Part shown: positions 14,324 through 22,623 of the stretch, one piece after another
How the letters are laid out: every line of letters begins with the position of its first letter
Numbering within the stretch: the stretch's first letter is position 1
Assembly: GCA_035518375.1 (NCBI GenBank)
Contig: DATIXQ010000129.1
Location: 10,757 to 74,756, forward strand
DNA length: 64,000 nucleotides
Source: DATJLY01 sp035518375
GTDB lineage: Bacteria; Pseudomonadota; Alphaproteobacteria; ATCC43930; CGMCC-115725
Direction: 5' to 3'
Notes under the pieces: model-generated
The model's database searches: none
Told to the model about the DNA's origin: nothing
The model's input: only the letters and a program-made list of their open reading frames with translations
Position numbers and translations under genes: made by a program

Positions 14324-15667
14324 ATGACAACCGCCTCATCTCCCCTCACCGTCGCCGTGATCGGGTCGGGGGTCGCCGGCCTGGCAGCATCCTGGCTTCT
14401 CAAACGACGCCATGACGTCACGCTCTACGAACGTGCCGCCCGGCTCGGCGGCCATTGCAATACGGTAGATGTCTCCGACGCCAACGGCAACCCTGTAGCA
14501 ATTGATACGGGCTTTATCGTTTACAATTCCGTCAACTATCCCAACCTGGTGGCGCTCTTCCAGGCGCTCGGCGTCGCAACCCACGCGAGCGACATGTCAT
14601 TCGCCGTGTCGCTCGACGGCGGCCGGCTCGAATATTCGGGGAGCGATCTCGGGGGCCTCTTCGCCCAGCGCCGGAACCTCGTGAGCCCGCGCTTCTGGAG
14701 GATGCTGGGCGACATCGCACGGTTCTACCGCGCGGCGCCCCGGCTCCTCGCCGCCGCAGACGCCGACACCTTGACGCTCGGCGCCTATCTCGATGCCGAG
14801 AACTATTCCGCGGCGTTCGTCGACGAGCACATCCTGCCGATGGCGGCGGCGATCTGGTCGAGCGCAAAGGCCGACATGCGCCACTATCCGGCGCGAGACT
14901 TCGTCCGCTTTTGCGCCAATCACGGGCTCCTGCGCCTGACGAGGCGGCCGCAATGGCGCACCGTGATCGGCGGGAGCCGCGTCTATGTTGCGAAGATGTC
15001 GGCAACGCTGGCCGACGGGGTGGCGCTTGGCACCGCCGTGCGCTCGGTGCGGCGGCGGCACGATGGCGTCACGGTCGAGGACGACAAGGGCGGCGTGCGG
15101 CGCTTCGACCAGGTCGTCATCGCGGCACACGCCGACGAGGCGCTCGCCATGCTGGCCGACGCCGATCCCGAGGAGCGGCGGCTCCTCGGCGCGTTCCGCT
15201 ATGCGCGCAAGCGCGCCGTGCTCCATTCCGACGCGAGCTTCATGCCAGTGAGGCGGCGCGCCTGGGCGAGCTGGAATTATCTTGGCCGCTCCGGCGCGGA
15301 TGGCGAGCTGCCGACCGTCACCTATTGGATGAACAATCTCCAGAAGCTCACCTGCCAGCGCGAATTCTTCGTGACGCTCAACCCGCCGCGCGAGCCGCGC
15401 GCGGCCCATGCCGAGTTCGTCTATGACCATCCGGGCTTCGATCCGAGGGCGGGCGCGGCGCAGCGCGAACTGTGGTCGCTGCAAGGGCGCCGCCGCACGT
15501 GGTTCTGCGGCGCGCATTTCGGCGCCGGCTTCCACGAGGACGGGCTGCAGGCTGGGCTCGCCGTGGCCGAGGATCTTGGCGGCGTACGGCGGCCGTGGTC
15601 GGTCGCCGAGGAATCCGGCCGCATCTGGCGCACGGCGGCGCCCGTGCTCAGCGAGGCAGCCGAATGA
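14324..15667 (+). CDS. FAD-dependent amine-oxidase-like flavoprotein (COG2907)
   Basis: A 447-residue flavoprotein. It opens VAVIGSGVAGLAASWLLKRR (FAD/NAD Rossmann motif, residues about 10-30), with the ERAARLGGHCNTV motif, and ends GAHFGAGFHEDGLQAGLAVAE, the FAD-binding C-terminal segment. COG2907 proteins accompany DUF1365 and Cfa-like methyltransferases, and a member in the RpoE regulon of Rhodobacter has been linked to furan fatty acid formation. Here it is the first gene of an operon driven by an RpoE-type promoter. It probably oxidises or desaturates a modified acyl chain in membrane lipid; that reaction is inferred from the neighbours. Confidence 0.85.
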   Translation: MTTASSPLTVAVIGSGVAGLAASWLLKRRHDVTLYERAARLGGHCNTVDVSDANGNPVAIDTGFIVYNSVNYPNLVALFQALGVATHASDMSFAVSLDGGRLEYSGSDLGGLFAQRRNLVSPRFWRMLGDIARFYRAAPRLLAAADADTLTLGAYLDAENYSAAFVDEHILPMAAAIWSSAKADMRHYPARDFVRFCANHGLLRLTRRPQWRTVIGGSRVYVAKMSATLADGVALGTAVRSVRRRHDGVTVEDDKGGVRRFDQVVIAAHADEALAMLADADPEERRLLGAFRYARKRAVLHSDASFMPVRRRAWASWNYLGRSGADGELPTVTYWMNNLQKLTCQREFFVTLNPPREPRAAHAEFVYDHPGFDPRAGAAQRELWSLQGRRRTWFCGAHFGAGFHEDGLQAGLAVAEDLGGVRRPWSVAEESGRIWRTAAPVLSEAAE

Positions 15668-16440
15668 GCGGCTCGGCGCTTTACTTCGGCACCGTCACGC
15701 ATCAGCGCCTGCGCCCGGTACGGCATGAGTTGAGCTATCGCGTGTTCTCGCTTCTCGTCGATCTCGACGAACTGCCGGATCTCGCGCGGCGGCTCAGGCT
15801 CCTCTCGCACAACCGTTTCAACCTGTTCTCGTTCCACGACCGCGACCATGGCGCGCGACGCGATCGGAGGCTCAGGCCTTACGTCGAGGCACAGCTCGCG
15901 CGCGCGGGGATCGCGCTCGACGGTGGCGCGATCCGCCTCCTCTGCTTCCCGCGCGTCCTCGGCTATGTCTTCAACCCGCTCAGCATTTATTTTTGCCACG
16001 GGCCCGACGCCGCGTTGCGCGCCATTCTCTACGAGGTCTCGAACACATTCGGCGAGCAGCACTCCTATCTCATCCCGGTGACGGGGCCGGGCGGCGTCGT
16101 GAGCCAGAGCTGCGCCAAGGAATTCTATGTCTCGCCTTTCATGGAGATGGCGTGCCGCTACGAGTTTCGCCTCGCGGCGCCAGGCGAAAAAATCGCCGTC
16201 TATATCCGCCAGAGCGACCGCGAGGGCCCTATCCTCCACGCGAGCCTGGCGGGGACGCGCGCGGAACTGAGCGACCGGGCGCTCATCGGTGCCTTTCTTT
16301 CTTATCCGCTGATGACCCTCAAGGTGATCGGCGGCATCCACTGGGAAGCGCTGCGTCTTTGGCGCAAGGGCCTCAAGGTTCTGCCGCACCCGGCGCCACC
16401 CACCGACCCCGTGACCATCTGCCAGCCGGCGGAGCCCTGA
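15664..16440 (+). CDS. DUF1365 family protein
   Basis: A 258-residue protein of the DUF1365 family, recognised by ALYFGTVTHQRLRPVRHEL, YRVFSLLVDLDELP, the RLLCFPRVLGYVFNPLSIYF block near residues 95-115, and the KEFYVSPFMEM segment. No biochemical function is established. The family nearly always sits between a COG2907 flavoprotein and a Cfa-like methyltransferase, as here, so it is expected to take part in the same lipid modification. Translation is coupled to the upstream gene by an ATGA overlap. The C-terminal hydrophobic FLSYPLMTLKVIGGIHWEAL suggests peripheral membrane contact. Confidence 0.88.
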   Translation: MSGSALYFGTVTHQRLRPVRHELSYRVFSLLVDLDELPDLARRLRLLSHNRFNLFSFHDRDHGARRDRRLRPYVEAQLARAGIALDGGAIRLLCFPRVLGYVFNPLSIYFCHGPDAALRAILYEVSNTFGEQHSYLIPVTGPGGVVSQSCAKEFYVSPFMEMACRYEFRLAAPGEKIAVYIRQSDREGPILHASLAGTRAELSDRALIGAFLSYPLMTLKVIGGIHWEALRLWRKGLKVLPHPAPPTDPVTICQPAEP

Positions 16441-16457
16441 CCTCCAAAGACGAGCCC

Positions 16458-17696
16458 ATGCACGATCACAATCCAGCACATTTTGCCGCCGCCCGCCCGG
16501 TCCCTTCGGCGCCGGAACTCGACGATTTCTGGAGCCGCATCCTGCTGCGGCGGCTCAACGGGATCGCGCACGGGCGCTTGACGCTCGTGACGCCCGGCGG
16601 GGCGGTACTGGCGTTCGGGCATGCCGGCGCCGAGCCATCGATCAGCCTCGCGATTCGTCATCCGCGCGTCGCGCGGCGCCTCGTCTTCGGCGGCACGATC
16701 GGCTTTGCCGAATCCTATATGGACGGCGATTGGGATTGCGCCGACCTCGTCGGCCTCGTGCGGCTCGCGGTGCTGAACGAGCGGGCGCTCGGCCTAGAGG
16801 CCGATGGCAGTCTCGCCACGCGCGTGCTCGAGCGCGTGCGTCACGCGCTTCGCCGCAACACGAGGGCGGGCAGCCAGCGCAACATCGCTTATCACTACGA
16901 TCTCGGGAACGATTTCTACGCGCTCTGGCTCGACCGCGGCATGACTTATTCCTCGGCACTCTTCGAGGACGCGCACGAAGCACTCGAAGCAGCGCAGCAG
17001 CGCAAATACGACCGCGTCGCGGCGCTCGCCGAGCTCGCGCCCGGCCAGAGCGTGCTCGAGATCGGCTGTGGCTGGGGCGGCTTCGCGGAAGAGGCCGCGC
17101 GCGCCCACGGATGCCGCGTCACCGCGCTCACGCTCTCGCGCGCGCAGCGCGAGTACGCCGAAGCGCGGACGGCGCACGCCGGCCTCGCGGACAAGGTCGA
17201 GATCCGGATCGAGGATTATCGCGACGCGCGCGGCCGCTACGACCGCATCGCCTCGATCGAGATGATCGAGGCGATCGGGCACGAGCACTGGCCGACCTAC
17301 TTCGCACGGCTTCACGAGCTGCTGCGTCCGAATGGTATCGCCGTGCTGCAAGCGATCACCATCGCCGACGAACGCTTCGAGTCTTATCGCCGCTGCCCCG
17401 ATTTCATCCAGCGCTATATCTTTCCGGGCGGCATGCTGCCGGCGCCGGGCGTGCTCAAGCGCGAGGCCGAGGGCGCGGGCTTCGCCTTCGTCGAAGGACC
17501 GCGCTTTGCCGCTTCCTACGCCTTGACGCTCGCGCTGTGGCAAGAACGCTTCCAGGCGGCGTGGCCGCGCATCGCCGCGCTCGGCTTCGATCGACGCTTC
17601 AAGCGCATGTGGGAATATTATCTCGCTTATTGCGAGGCGGGATTCCGCTCGGGCACGCTCGACGTGGGGCTCTACCGGCTCGAGCGGCGGGGATGA
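16458..17696 (+). CDS. Cyclopropane-fatty-acid-synthase-like SAM methyltransferase
   Basis: A 412-residue protein of the CFA/mycolic acid methyltransferase family (PF02353). The SAM-binding loop VLEIGCGWGGFAEEAAR lies near residues 197-213, preceded by NIAYHYDLGNDFYALWLD, the substrate/SAM motif of Cfa enzymes, and followed by IEAIGHEHWPTYF and PDFIQRYIFPGGMLP. It would methylate or cyclopropanate unsaturated acyl chains in phospholipid at the inner membrane face. Linkage to the RpoE promoter suggests lipid change under singlet oxygen, as for the Rhodobacter homologues. Starts 17 bases after DUF1365 and overlaps the transporter by ATGA. Confidence 0.9.
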   Translation: MHDHNPAHFAAARPVPSAPELDDFWSRILLRRLNGIAHGRLTLVTPGGAVLAFGHAGAEPSISLAIRHPRVARRLVFGGTIGFAESYMDGDWDCADLVGLVRLAVLNERALGLEADGSLATRVLERVRHALRRNTRAGSQRNIAYHYDLGNDFYALWLDRGMTYSSALFEDAHEALEAAQQRKYDRVAALAELAPGQSVLEIGCGWGGFAEEAARAHGCRVTALTLSRAQREYAEARTAHAGLADKVEIRIEDYRDARGRYDRIASIEMIEAIGHEHWPTYFARLHELLRPNGIAVLQAITIADERFESYRRCPDFIQRYIFPGGMLPAPGVLKREAEGAGFAFVEGPRFAASYALTLALWQERFQAAWPRIAALGFDRRFKRMWEYYLAYCEAGFRSGTLDVGLYRLERRG

Positions 17697-19087
17697 ACGA
17701 GGCGCGCCTGCCGCTGTCGCGGGCGCTCGCCTATGCCGCGCCGGGCTTCGCGCTCGCAATTCCGCTCGTCCCGGTCTTCACCTTTCTGCCGACGCTCTAT
17801 GCGCGCGACGTGGGGCTTGGCCTCGCAGGCACGGGGACGGTCCTCTTTGTCGCGCGCGCCGTCGATTTCCTCCTTGATCCGCTGATCGGGCTCGGCAGCG
17901 ACCGGATCGAGACTCGGTTCGGTCGCCGCAAGCCATGGATCGTCGTGGGCGCGATCATCGCCGGTGCCGCGCTTTTCGCGCTCTTCGCGCCGCCCGCCGG
18001 CGCGGGCGCGGCCTATCTCTTCCTATGGCTCGCGCTTCTCTATCTCGGCTTCACCGCGGTGCAGATTCCCTATACCGCATGGGGCGCGGAGCTCGTGCCC
18101 GACTACCACGAGCGCACGCGGATCACCGGCTTGCGCGAAGGACTTACGCTTGCCGGCATTGTCACGACCGGCGCGCTGCCGGTCGCGGCGACGCTTATGG
18201 GTCTGTCCGAGCGGCGCGGCATGGTCGCGATCGCGCTTCTCGCGATCCTCTGCGGCGGACCGGCGATCGCGCTCCTCGCCTGGCGCGTGCCGGAAGGCCG
18301 CGTGCGCGAGAATGAGCGCGTCGGCCGCGTCGATCTTCGCGCGATGCTCGCCAACCGGCCGTTCCTGCGGCTGTTCTGCGCCTGGTTCGTCAACGGGCTC
18401 GCGACCGGCGTCCCCGCCGTGCTCTTCCCGTTTTACCTGCAGTATGGGCTCATCGCCGGCCAGATGGCGCGCGGCGTAATGATCTTCACCTATTTCGCAG
18501 CGGGCGCATGCGCCATTCCCGCCTGGCTCGTGGCAAGTCGGCGCTTTGGCAAGCATCGCGTCTGGTGTTGCGCCATGCTGATGGCGATGGCGGCGTTCGT
18601 GTGGGTGCCGCTGTTGCAGCCGGGCGCGGATGCAGCGTTCTTCGTCGTCTGCCTCGTCACGGGCGCGGCGCTGGGAGCCGACCTCGCGCTACCGCCGGCG
18701 ATGCAGGCCGACGTCGTCGACCTCGACAATCTCCGCACCGGCGCGGCGCGCGCCGGGTTCTATTTCGCGATCTGGGGCATGGGCACGAAGCTCGCGCTCG
18801 GCGCGGCGGCAGGTGGCGCCTTCTATGCTCTCGACCTCGTCGGCTTCGATCCCAATGGCGGCAATGGACCACGCGCGCTTTTCGCCCTCGCCGCGACCTA
18901 CGCGCTGGCGCCGGTCGCGCTCAAATCCGTCGCGGTCGCGCTCGTGTGGAATTTTCCCGTGACGCCGCGGCGCCACGCCATCATCCGCCGGCGCCTTGCG
19001 GAGCGCGAGGCGCTCAGCGCCCGGTCGCGCGCCGTACCAGCCGGAAATAGAGCCCGTATGGCAGGAGACGGGCGAGCTTCAGCATGA
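17693..19087 (+). CDS. GPH-family MFS transporter
   Basis: A 464-residue protein with about 12 membrane helices. The first cytoplasmic loop carries DRIETRFGRRKPWIVVG (residues about 69-85), the signature of the glycoside-pentoside-hexuronide:cation symporter family (PF13347), and LYLGFTAVQIPYTAWGAEL follows. In the RpoE regulon of Rhodobacter a GPH member is found beside the DUF1365 and flavoprotein genes, so it may move a lipid-related or other non-sugar compound. The last 25 codons run beyond the usual end (SARSRAVPAGNRARMAGDGR) and overlap the converging SDR gene by 74 bases. Confidence 0.85.
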   Translation: MNEARLPLSRALAYAAPGFALAIPLVPVFTFLPTLYARDVGLGLAGTGTVLFVARAVDFLLDPLIGLGSDRIETRFGRRKPWIVVGAIIAGAALFALFAPPAGAGAAYLFLWLALLYLGFTAVQIPYTAWGAELVPDYHERTRITGLREGLTLAGIVTTGALPVAATLMGLSERRGMVAIALLAILCGGPAIALLAWRVPEGRVRENERVGRVDLRAMLANRPFLRLFCAWFVNGLATGVPAVLFPFYLQYGLIAGQMARGVMIFTYFAAGACAIPAWLVASRRFGKHRVWCCAMLMAMAAFVWVPLLQPGADAAFFVVCLVTGAALGADLALPPAMQADVVDLDNLRTGAARAGFYFAIWGMGTKLALGAAAGGAFYALDLVGFDPNGGNGPRALFALAATYALAPVALKSVAVALVWNFPVTPRRHAIIRRRLAEREALSARSRAVPAGNRARMAGDGRASA

Positions 19088-19760
19088 ATGTGAAACGGCG
19101 CGGAAACGCGACCTCGAAGCGGCCGGCGGCAAGCCCTTCGGCGATGCGGCGCGCGGCGTCCTCCGGCTCCATGAGGAAGGGCATCGCGAATTTGTTGGCC
19201 TCGGTCATGGCCGTGCGCACGAAGCCGGGATTGACGATGCTGATCCCGACGCCGCGCTTGTCGAGATCAGGCTTCAGCGCCTCGCATAGATTGATGAGCG
19301 CGGCCTTGGTCGGGCCATAGGCCGCAGCTGTCGGCAAGCCGCGATATCCCGCGACCGAGGCAATGACCGCGAAATACCCGCTGCCACGCGCGAGAAAGTG
19401 CGGCAAGAGCGCTGCTATCCCATGCACCACGCCCATATAGTTGATTTCGACATGGCGGCGGAAGAGCGCGACGTCGAACCCATCGATCTCGAGCGGCGTG
19501 AATGTCCCGGCGCCGAGTATGGCGAGGTCGAGCGGCCCGATCGCCGTTTCGATCGCGGGCACGGCGGACGCCATCGCGCCGGCATCGGCGACATCGACCG
19601 GGAAGGCATGGATTCGCCCCGGCACCATCGCGGCGAGCGCGTCGAGCTCCTCGCGCCGACGCGCGCTCGCGGCGACGGTAGCGCCTGCCCGTGCGTAGTG
19701 GAGCGCGAGCTCGCGGCCGATGCCGCTCGAGGCACCGGTGATCCAGACGCGCTGGATCAT
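19014..19760 (-). CDS. Short-chain dehydrogenase/reductase (classical SDR)
   Basis: A 248-residue classical SDR: nucleotide motif TGASSGIG (residues about 8-15), NxAG equivalent ILGAGTF, the catalytic serine in VIASVAGYRG and the YGPTK catalytic Tyr-Lys pair, then the NPGFVRTAM motif. It belongs to the group of SDRs with a C-terminal hydrophobic LARLLPYGLYFRLVRR tail, often acting on lipophilic substrates. The start at 19760 overlaps the stop of the upstream secreted protein (ATGA). It converges on the GPH transporter. Its placement in the lipid-modification island suggests an acyl or aldehyde substrate, which is inference. Confidence 0.85.
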   Translation of the reverse strand: MIQRVWITGASSGIGRELALHYARAGATVAASARRREELDALAAMVPGRIHAFPVDVADAGAMASAVPAIETAIGPLDLAILGAGTFTPLEIDGFDVALFRRHVEINYMGVVHGIAALLPHFLARGSGYFAVIASVAGYRGLPTAAAYGPTKAALINLCEALKPDLDKRGVGISIVNPGFVRTAMTEANKFAMPFLMEPEDAARRIAEGLAAGRFEVAFPRRFTFMLKLARLLPYGLYFRLVRRATGR

Positions 19761-20437
19761 TGCGGCGCCACGCAGCGCTCGCAGACATAATCGATGGGCG
19801 TCCCGTCCTTTCCCGGAAAACGCAGCTTGAGCCAATGCCCGCCCGCGTCGTACCAGCTCTCGGCCTTGAAGTCGCTGACATAGCGGTAATGCGTCGCCGG
19901 ACGCGTCGTCGATCCCACGGCAACCGATTCGACACCCAATGGCTCGAGCTTCACCTCGCTGATCTTGCCGGACAGCGTGTTGAGCACGCGGGTTGCATCG
20001 ATCACCTGGGCATCCCAATGGCTGGAGGGAAGAATGGAATGCGCGATTCGCTCGTGCGCGTCAGGCCCTGTGACAGCGAGCGCGCCGCCCTCGTCCTTCG
20101 CGTTGACCGCCGTTTTCGTGCCGTTGTCATCGATCGTCGAGGTGAGCGCGTCGAGCTTGTTGTCGCGCCAGATCTCCTGGCACGTATAGTGGAAGGTATA
20201 AACGGTGAGACCGAGGAATTTGACGGCGAGATCGAGGATCGAGCGTACCGTGAGAACATCGTCCTGGCGCGCGAAAGTCACGCGATGCTCGCCGATCTGC
20301 GTGCCTTTGCGCCACACCGCAAACGCGATATCGCTGCCGTAGAGCTTGAGGGGATCGGGGAACGCTTCGGCCGCCGCGTGCCCGGCCGCGAACAGAAAGA
20401 GCGCTGCGGCAAGACAGGCGACGCGCGAGCGAATCAT
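19757..20437 (-). CDS. Secreted DUF6134/DUF3108-like protein
   Basis: A 226-residue protein with a signal peptide (MIRSRVACLAAALFLFAAGH then AAAEAF). The mature part is all-beta in appearance: SDIAFAVWRKGTQIGEHRVTF, LDLAVKFLGLTVYTFHYTCQE and HYRYVSDFKAESWYDAGGHW, as in a family of periplasmic proteins labelled DUF6134 or DUF3108. Two C-terminal cysteines (YVCERCVAPQ) could form a disulfide. No activity is known; similar proteins accompany the flavoprotein-Cfa cluster. It precedes the SDR with an ATGA overlap. I found no RpoE-type promoter directly upstream. Confidence 0.7.
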   Translation of the reverse strand: MIRSRVACLAAALFLFAAGHAAAEAFPDPLKLYGSDIAFAVWRKGTQIGEHRVTFARQDDVLTVRSILDLAVKFLGLTVYTFHYTCQEIWRDNKLDALTSTIDDNGTKTAVNAKDEGGALAVTGPDAHERIAHSILPSSHWDAQVIDATRVLNTLSGKISEVKLEPLGVESVAVGSTTRPATHYRYVSDFKAESWYDAGGHWLKLRFPGKDGTPIDYVCERCVAPQ

Positions 20438-20550
20438 CTTCCCTTCATAAGGGATTCACGGTTGAAGCGGCAAGATTCGCCGTGCGGTAAAAATGGGGCG
20501 CGGGACGCTTTTCGCGCCACGAGCGAGCGCGGGCCAACGAGGCATCTTCG

Positions 20551-21387
20551 ATGATGAAACTCCTTTTTTTCTTGCCATTAATTCTTGGCGCATGCTCGTC
20601 GGCCGATCTCGTCAATGGGCTTGCCCCGCGCGACGATTTCCGACTCGTCGCGGATCTCTCCTATGGCAACGACCCGCGCCAGAAACTCGATCTCTACCTG
20701 CCGCTTACCGACGGCGGGCCGAAGCCGGTCGTGCTGTTCTTCTATGGCGGCAACTGGGACAGCGGCAGCAAGGCCGATTACCTGTTTCTGGGCCAGGCGC
20801 TTGCAGCGCAGGGCTTCGTCGTCGCGATCGCCGACTACCGGATCTATCCCGAGGTGAAATACCCGGATTTCCTTGCCGATTGCGCGGCGGCCACGCGCTG
20901 GACCTTCGCGCACATCGCCGATTATGGCGGCGATCCCGCGCGCGTCAGCCTCATGGGCCATTCGGCCGGCGGCTACAACGCCATGATGCTGGCGCTCGAT
21001 CCGGAATGGCTCGGACCCGACCGCGCGCGCATCAAAAGCGTCGTCGGGCTTGCCGGACCTTATGATTTCCTGCCTCTCACCGATCCGACGCTCAAGATCA
21101 TCTTCAGCACCGCGAACGACCTCAGGCTGACGCAGCCCATCCGTTATGCCGACGGCAGCGCGCCGCCGATGCTGCTCGTGACCGGGCGGCTCGACACGAT
21201 CGTGAGCCCGGGCAACGTCACCCGACTCGCGGCGCGGCTGCGCGAGAAGGGCGCGACGGTCGAGACCGAGCGCTACACGTTCCTTGGCCACATCACGCTC
21301 ATCGGCTCGTTCGCGCGGCCGCTGCGATGGGTGACGCCGGTGTTGGGCGACGTGACCCGCTTCCTCACGGAAGGACCGGCGGAGTAG
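20551..21387 (+). CDS. Alpha/beta-hydrolase lipoprotein, carboxylesterase-like
   Basis: A 278-residue esterase. The N-terminus MMKLLFFLPLILGACSSADL is a lipoprotein signal with lipobox LGAC, so the enzyme should be anchored to a membrane, facing the periplasm. The nucleophile elbow is GHSAGGY (residues about 136-142), the oxyanion region is VVLFFYGGNWDSGS, the acid is in TGRLDTIV and the histidine in FLGHITLIG. The fold resembles BD-FAE/esterase-lipase COG0657 proteins. It is divergent from the DUF6134 protein and its substrate is unknown. Confidence 0.85.
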   Translation: MMKLLFFLPLILGACSSADLVNGLAPRDDFRLVADLSYGNDPRQKLDLYLPLTDGGPKPVVLFFYGGNWDSGSKADYLFLGQALAAQGFVVAIADYRIYPEVKYPDFLADCAAATRWTFAHIADYGGDPARVSLMGHSAGGYNAMMLALDPEWLGPDRARIKSVVGLAGPYDFLPLTDPTLKIIFSTANDLRLTQPIRYADGSAPPMLLVTGRLDTIVSPGNVTRLAARLREKGATVETERYTFLGHITLIGSFARPLRWVTPVLGDVTRFLTEGPAE

Positions 21388-21394
21388 CGCGAGG

Positions 21395-22588
21395 CTAGCG
21401 GCGGAAGAAGTTTCCGGCCTGGACCTTCACCGTCGCGGTGGCAGGATCGAATGCGATGCCCATCGGGTCCTCGCCCGCGCCCACCTTCTTGATCTGGCGG
21501 CGCAAGAGGCGGCGGAGCTGGGCGATCCCCTTGTCGGACGTCGCCAGATGCTCTTCCGAATGGAGGCTGATCGGGCCTTGGCCCACCTGTGCCTCCCAGT
21601 CGCCGGGGAAGCGCTGGTGCTCCTCCTCGCTGAGCTGCGACCAGAGCCGCCCGTCATAATTGCGCGGCTCGCGCGGCACGAAGTTCTCAGGCACGCGACC
21701 CGCGTGGAAGAGGCGATAGCTGGTGTCGTCGACCGGCACGACCCAGCCGACGCGGCTGGCGGGCCCTTCCTTCATATGCACGTCCGGCACGATGCGGACA
21801 TGCGGGAACAGCACCTGCGTGATGCGGTCCATCTCGCGCCCGTCATCGAGCTTGCGATAAGCGACGTAGCGCATGCCGTGATCGGCCTCGTTCCAGGAGA
21901 CGACCGGCATGACGCCGAACTCGGGCACGAACTGCACGCCGCTGAAGGTCGTGTGCAGGATCGGGAGATGGAACGGGTCCATCACGTTTTCCCAATCGTT
22001 GAGCCAGTTCGTGGGCACGATCTCGACCGTGGTGTCGCCGCCGCCGCCGGTGCTGGCGCCATCGGCGAGGAGCCGCTCGCCCGGCCCCAGATCCTCGAGC
22101 CGGTCATAGCGTGGCAGCGCCGGCTTCTTCGCCGGCGGACCCATGTAGGCGAAGACGAGGCCATAGCGCTCCTCGACCGGGTACCAGGGCTGGCGGATTT
22201 TCTGGCGCTGCCGCCCGCCCTCGGGCTCGCACGGCTGATCGAGGCAGCGCCCCTCCACGTCGAAGAGCCAGCCGTGATAGCAGCAGCGGATGCCGTCATT
22301 CTCGACGCGGCCGTAATAGAGCGTGGTGCCGCGATGGCAGCAGCGCGGGTAAAGGAGACCCGGCCGGCCCTTGCGGTCGCGGAAGATGACGAGGTCCTCG
22401 CCGAGGATGCGGACGTTTTGCGGCGTGGGCCCAATCCGCTCGGAGAGCGCCACAGGGTGCCAATAGCGGCGCATGAACTCGCCGCACGGCGTGCCGGGCG
22501 CGACCTCGGTGATCTCGGCGTCGTGATGCTGCGGCGCGCGGCCATAGGCCGTGCCGTCATCGGGCTGCCGGTTGCTCGTGCCTTCCAT
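21395..22588 (-). CDS. Rieske [2Fe-2S] aromatic-ring oxygenase subunit
   Basis: A 397-residue oxygenase large subunit. The Rieske cluster ligands are C83-x-H85 (CCHRGTTLYYG) and C102-x2-H105 (CCYHGWLFD), and the catalytic iron site is DWENVMDPFHLPILH with H207 and H212. It is of the single-subunit phthalate-dioxygenase type, like the first Rieske protein in this window, but with an unusual Gly/Ser linker (ADGASTGGGGDTT) before the iron site. No reductase is adjacent. It is the last gene of a minus-strand run headed by homogentisate genes and an ABC importer, so an aromatic or aromatic-acid substrate is likely. The exact role is unknown. Confidence 0.88.
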   Translation of the reverse strand: MEGTSNRQPDDGTAYGRAPQHHDAEITEVAPGTPCGEFMRRYWHPVALSERIGPTPQNVRILGEDLVIFRDRKGRPGLLYPRCCHRGTTLYYGRVENDGIRCCYHGWLFDVEGRCLDQPCEPEGGRQRQKIRQPWYPVEERYGLVFAYMGPPAKKPALPRYDRLEDLGPGERLLADGASTGGGGDTTVEIVPTNWLNDWENVMDPFHLPILHTTFSGVQFVPEFGVMPVVSWNEADHGMRYVAYRKLDDGREMDRITQVLFPHVRIVPDVHMKEGPASRVGWVVPVDDTSYRLFHAGRVPENFVPREPRNYDGRLWSQLSEEEHQRFPGDWEAQVGQGPISLHSEEHLATSDKGIAQLRRLLRRQIKKVGAGEDPMGIAFDPATATVKVQAGNFFRR

Positions 22589-22623
22589 GTGCCTTCCTCC
22601 AGCGCCCTGATCCTAGCGCCCGC

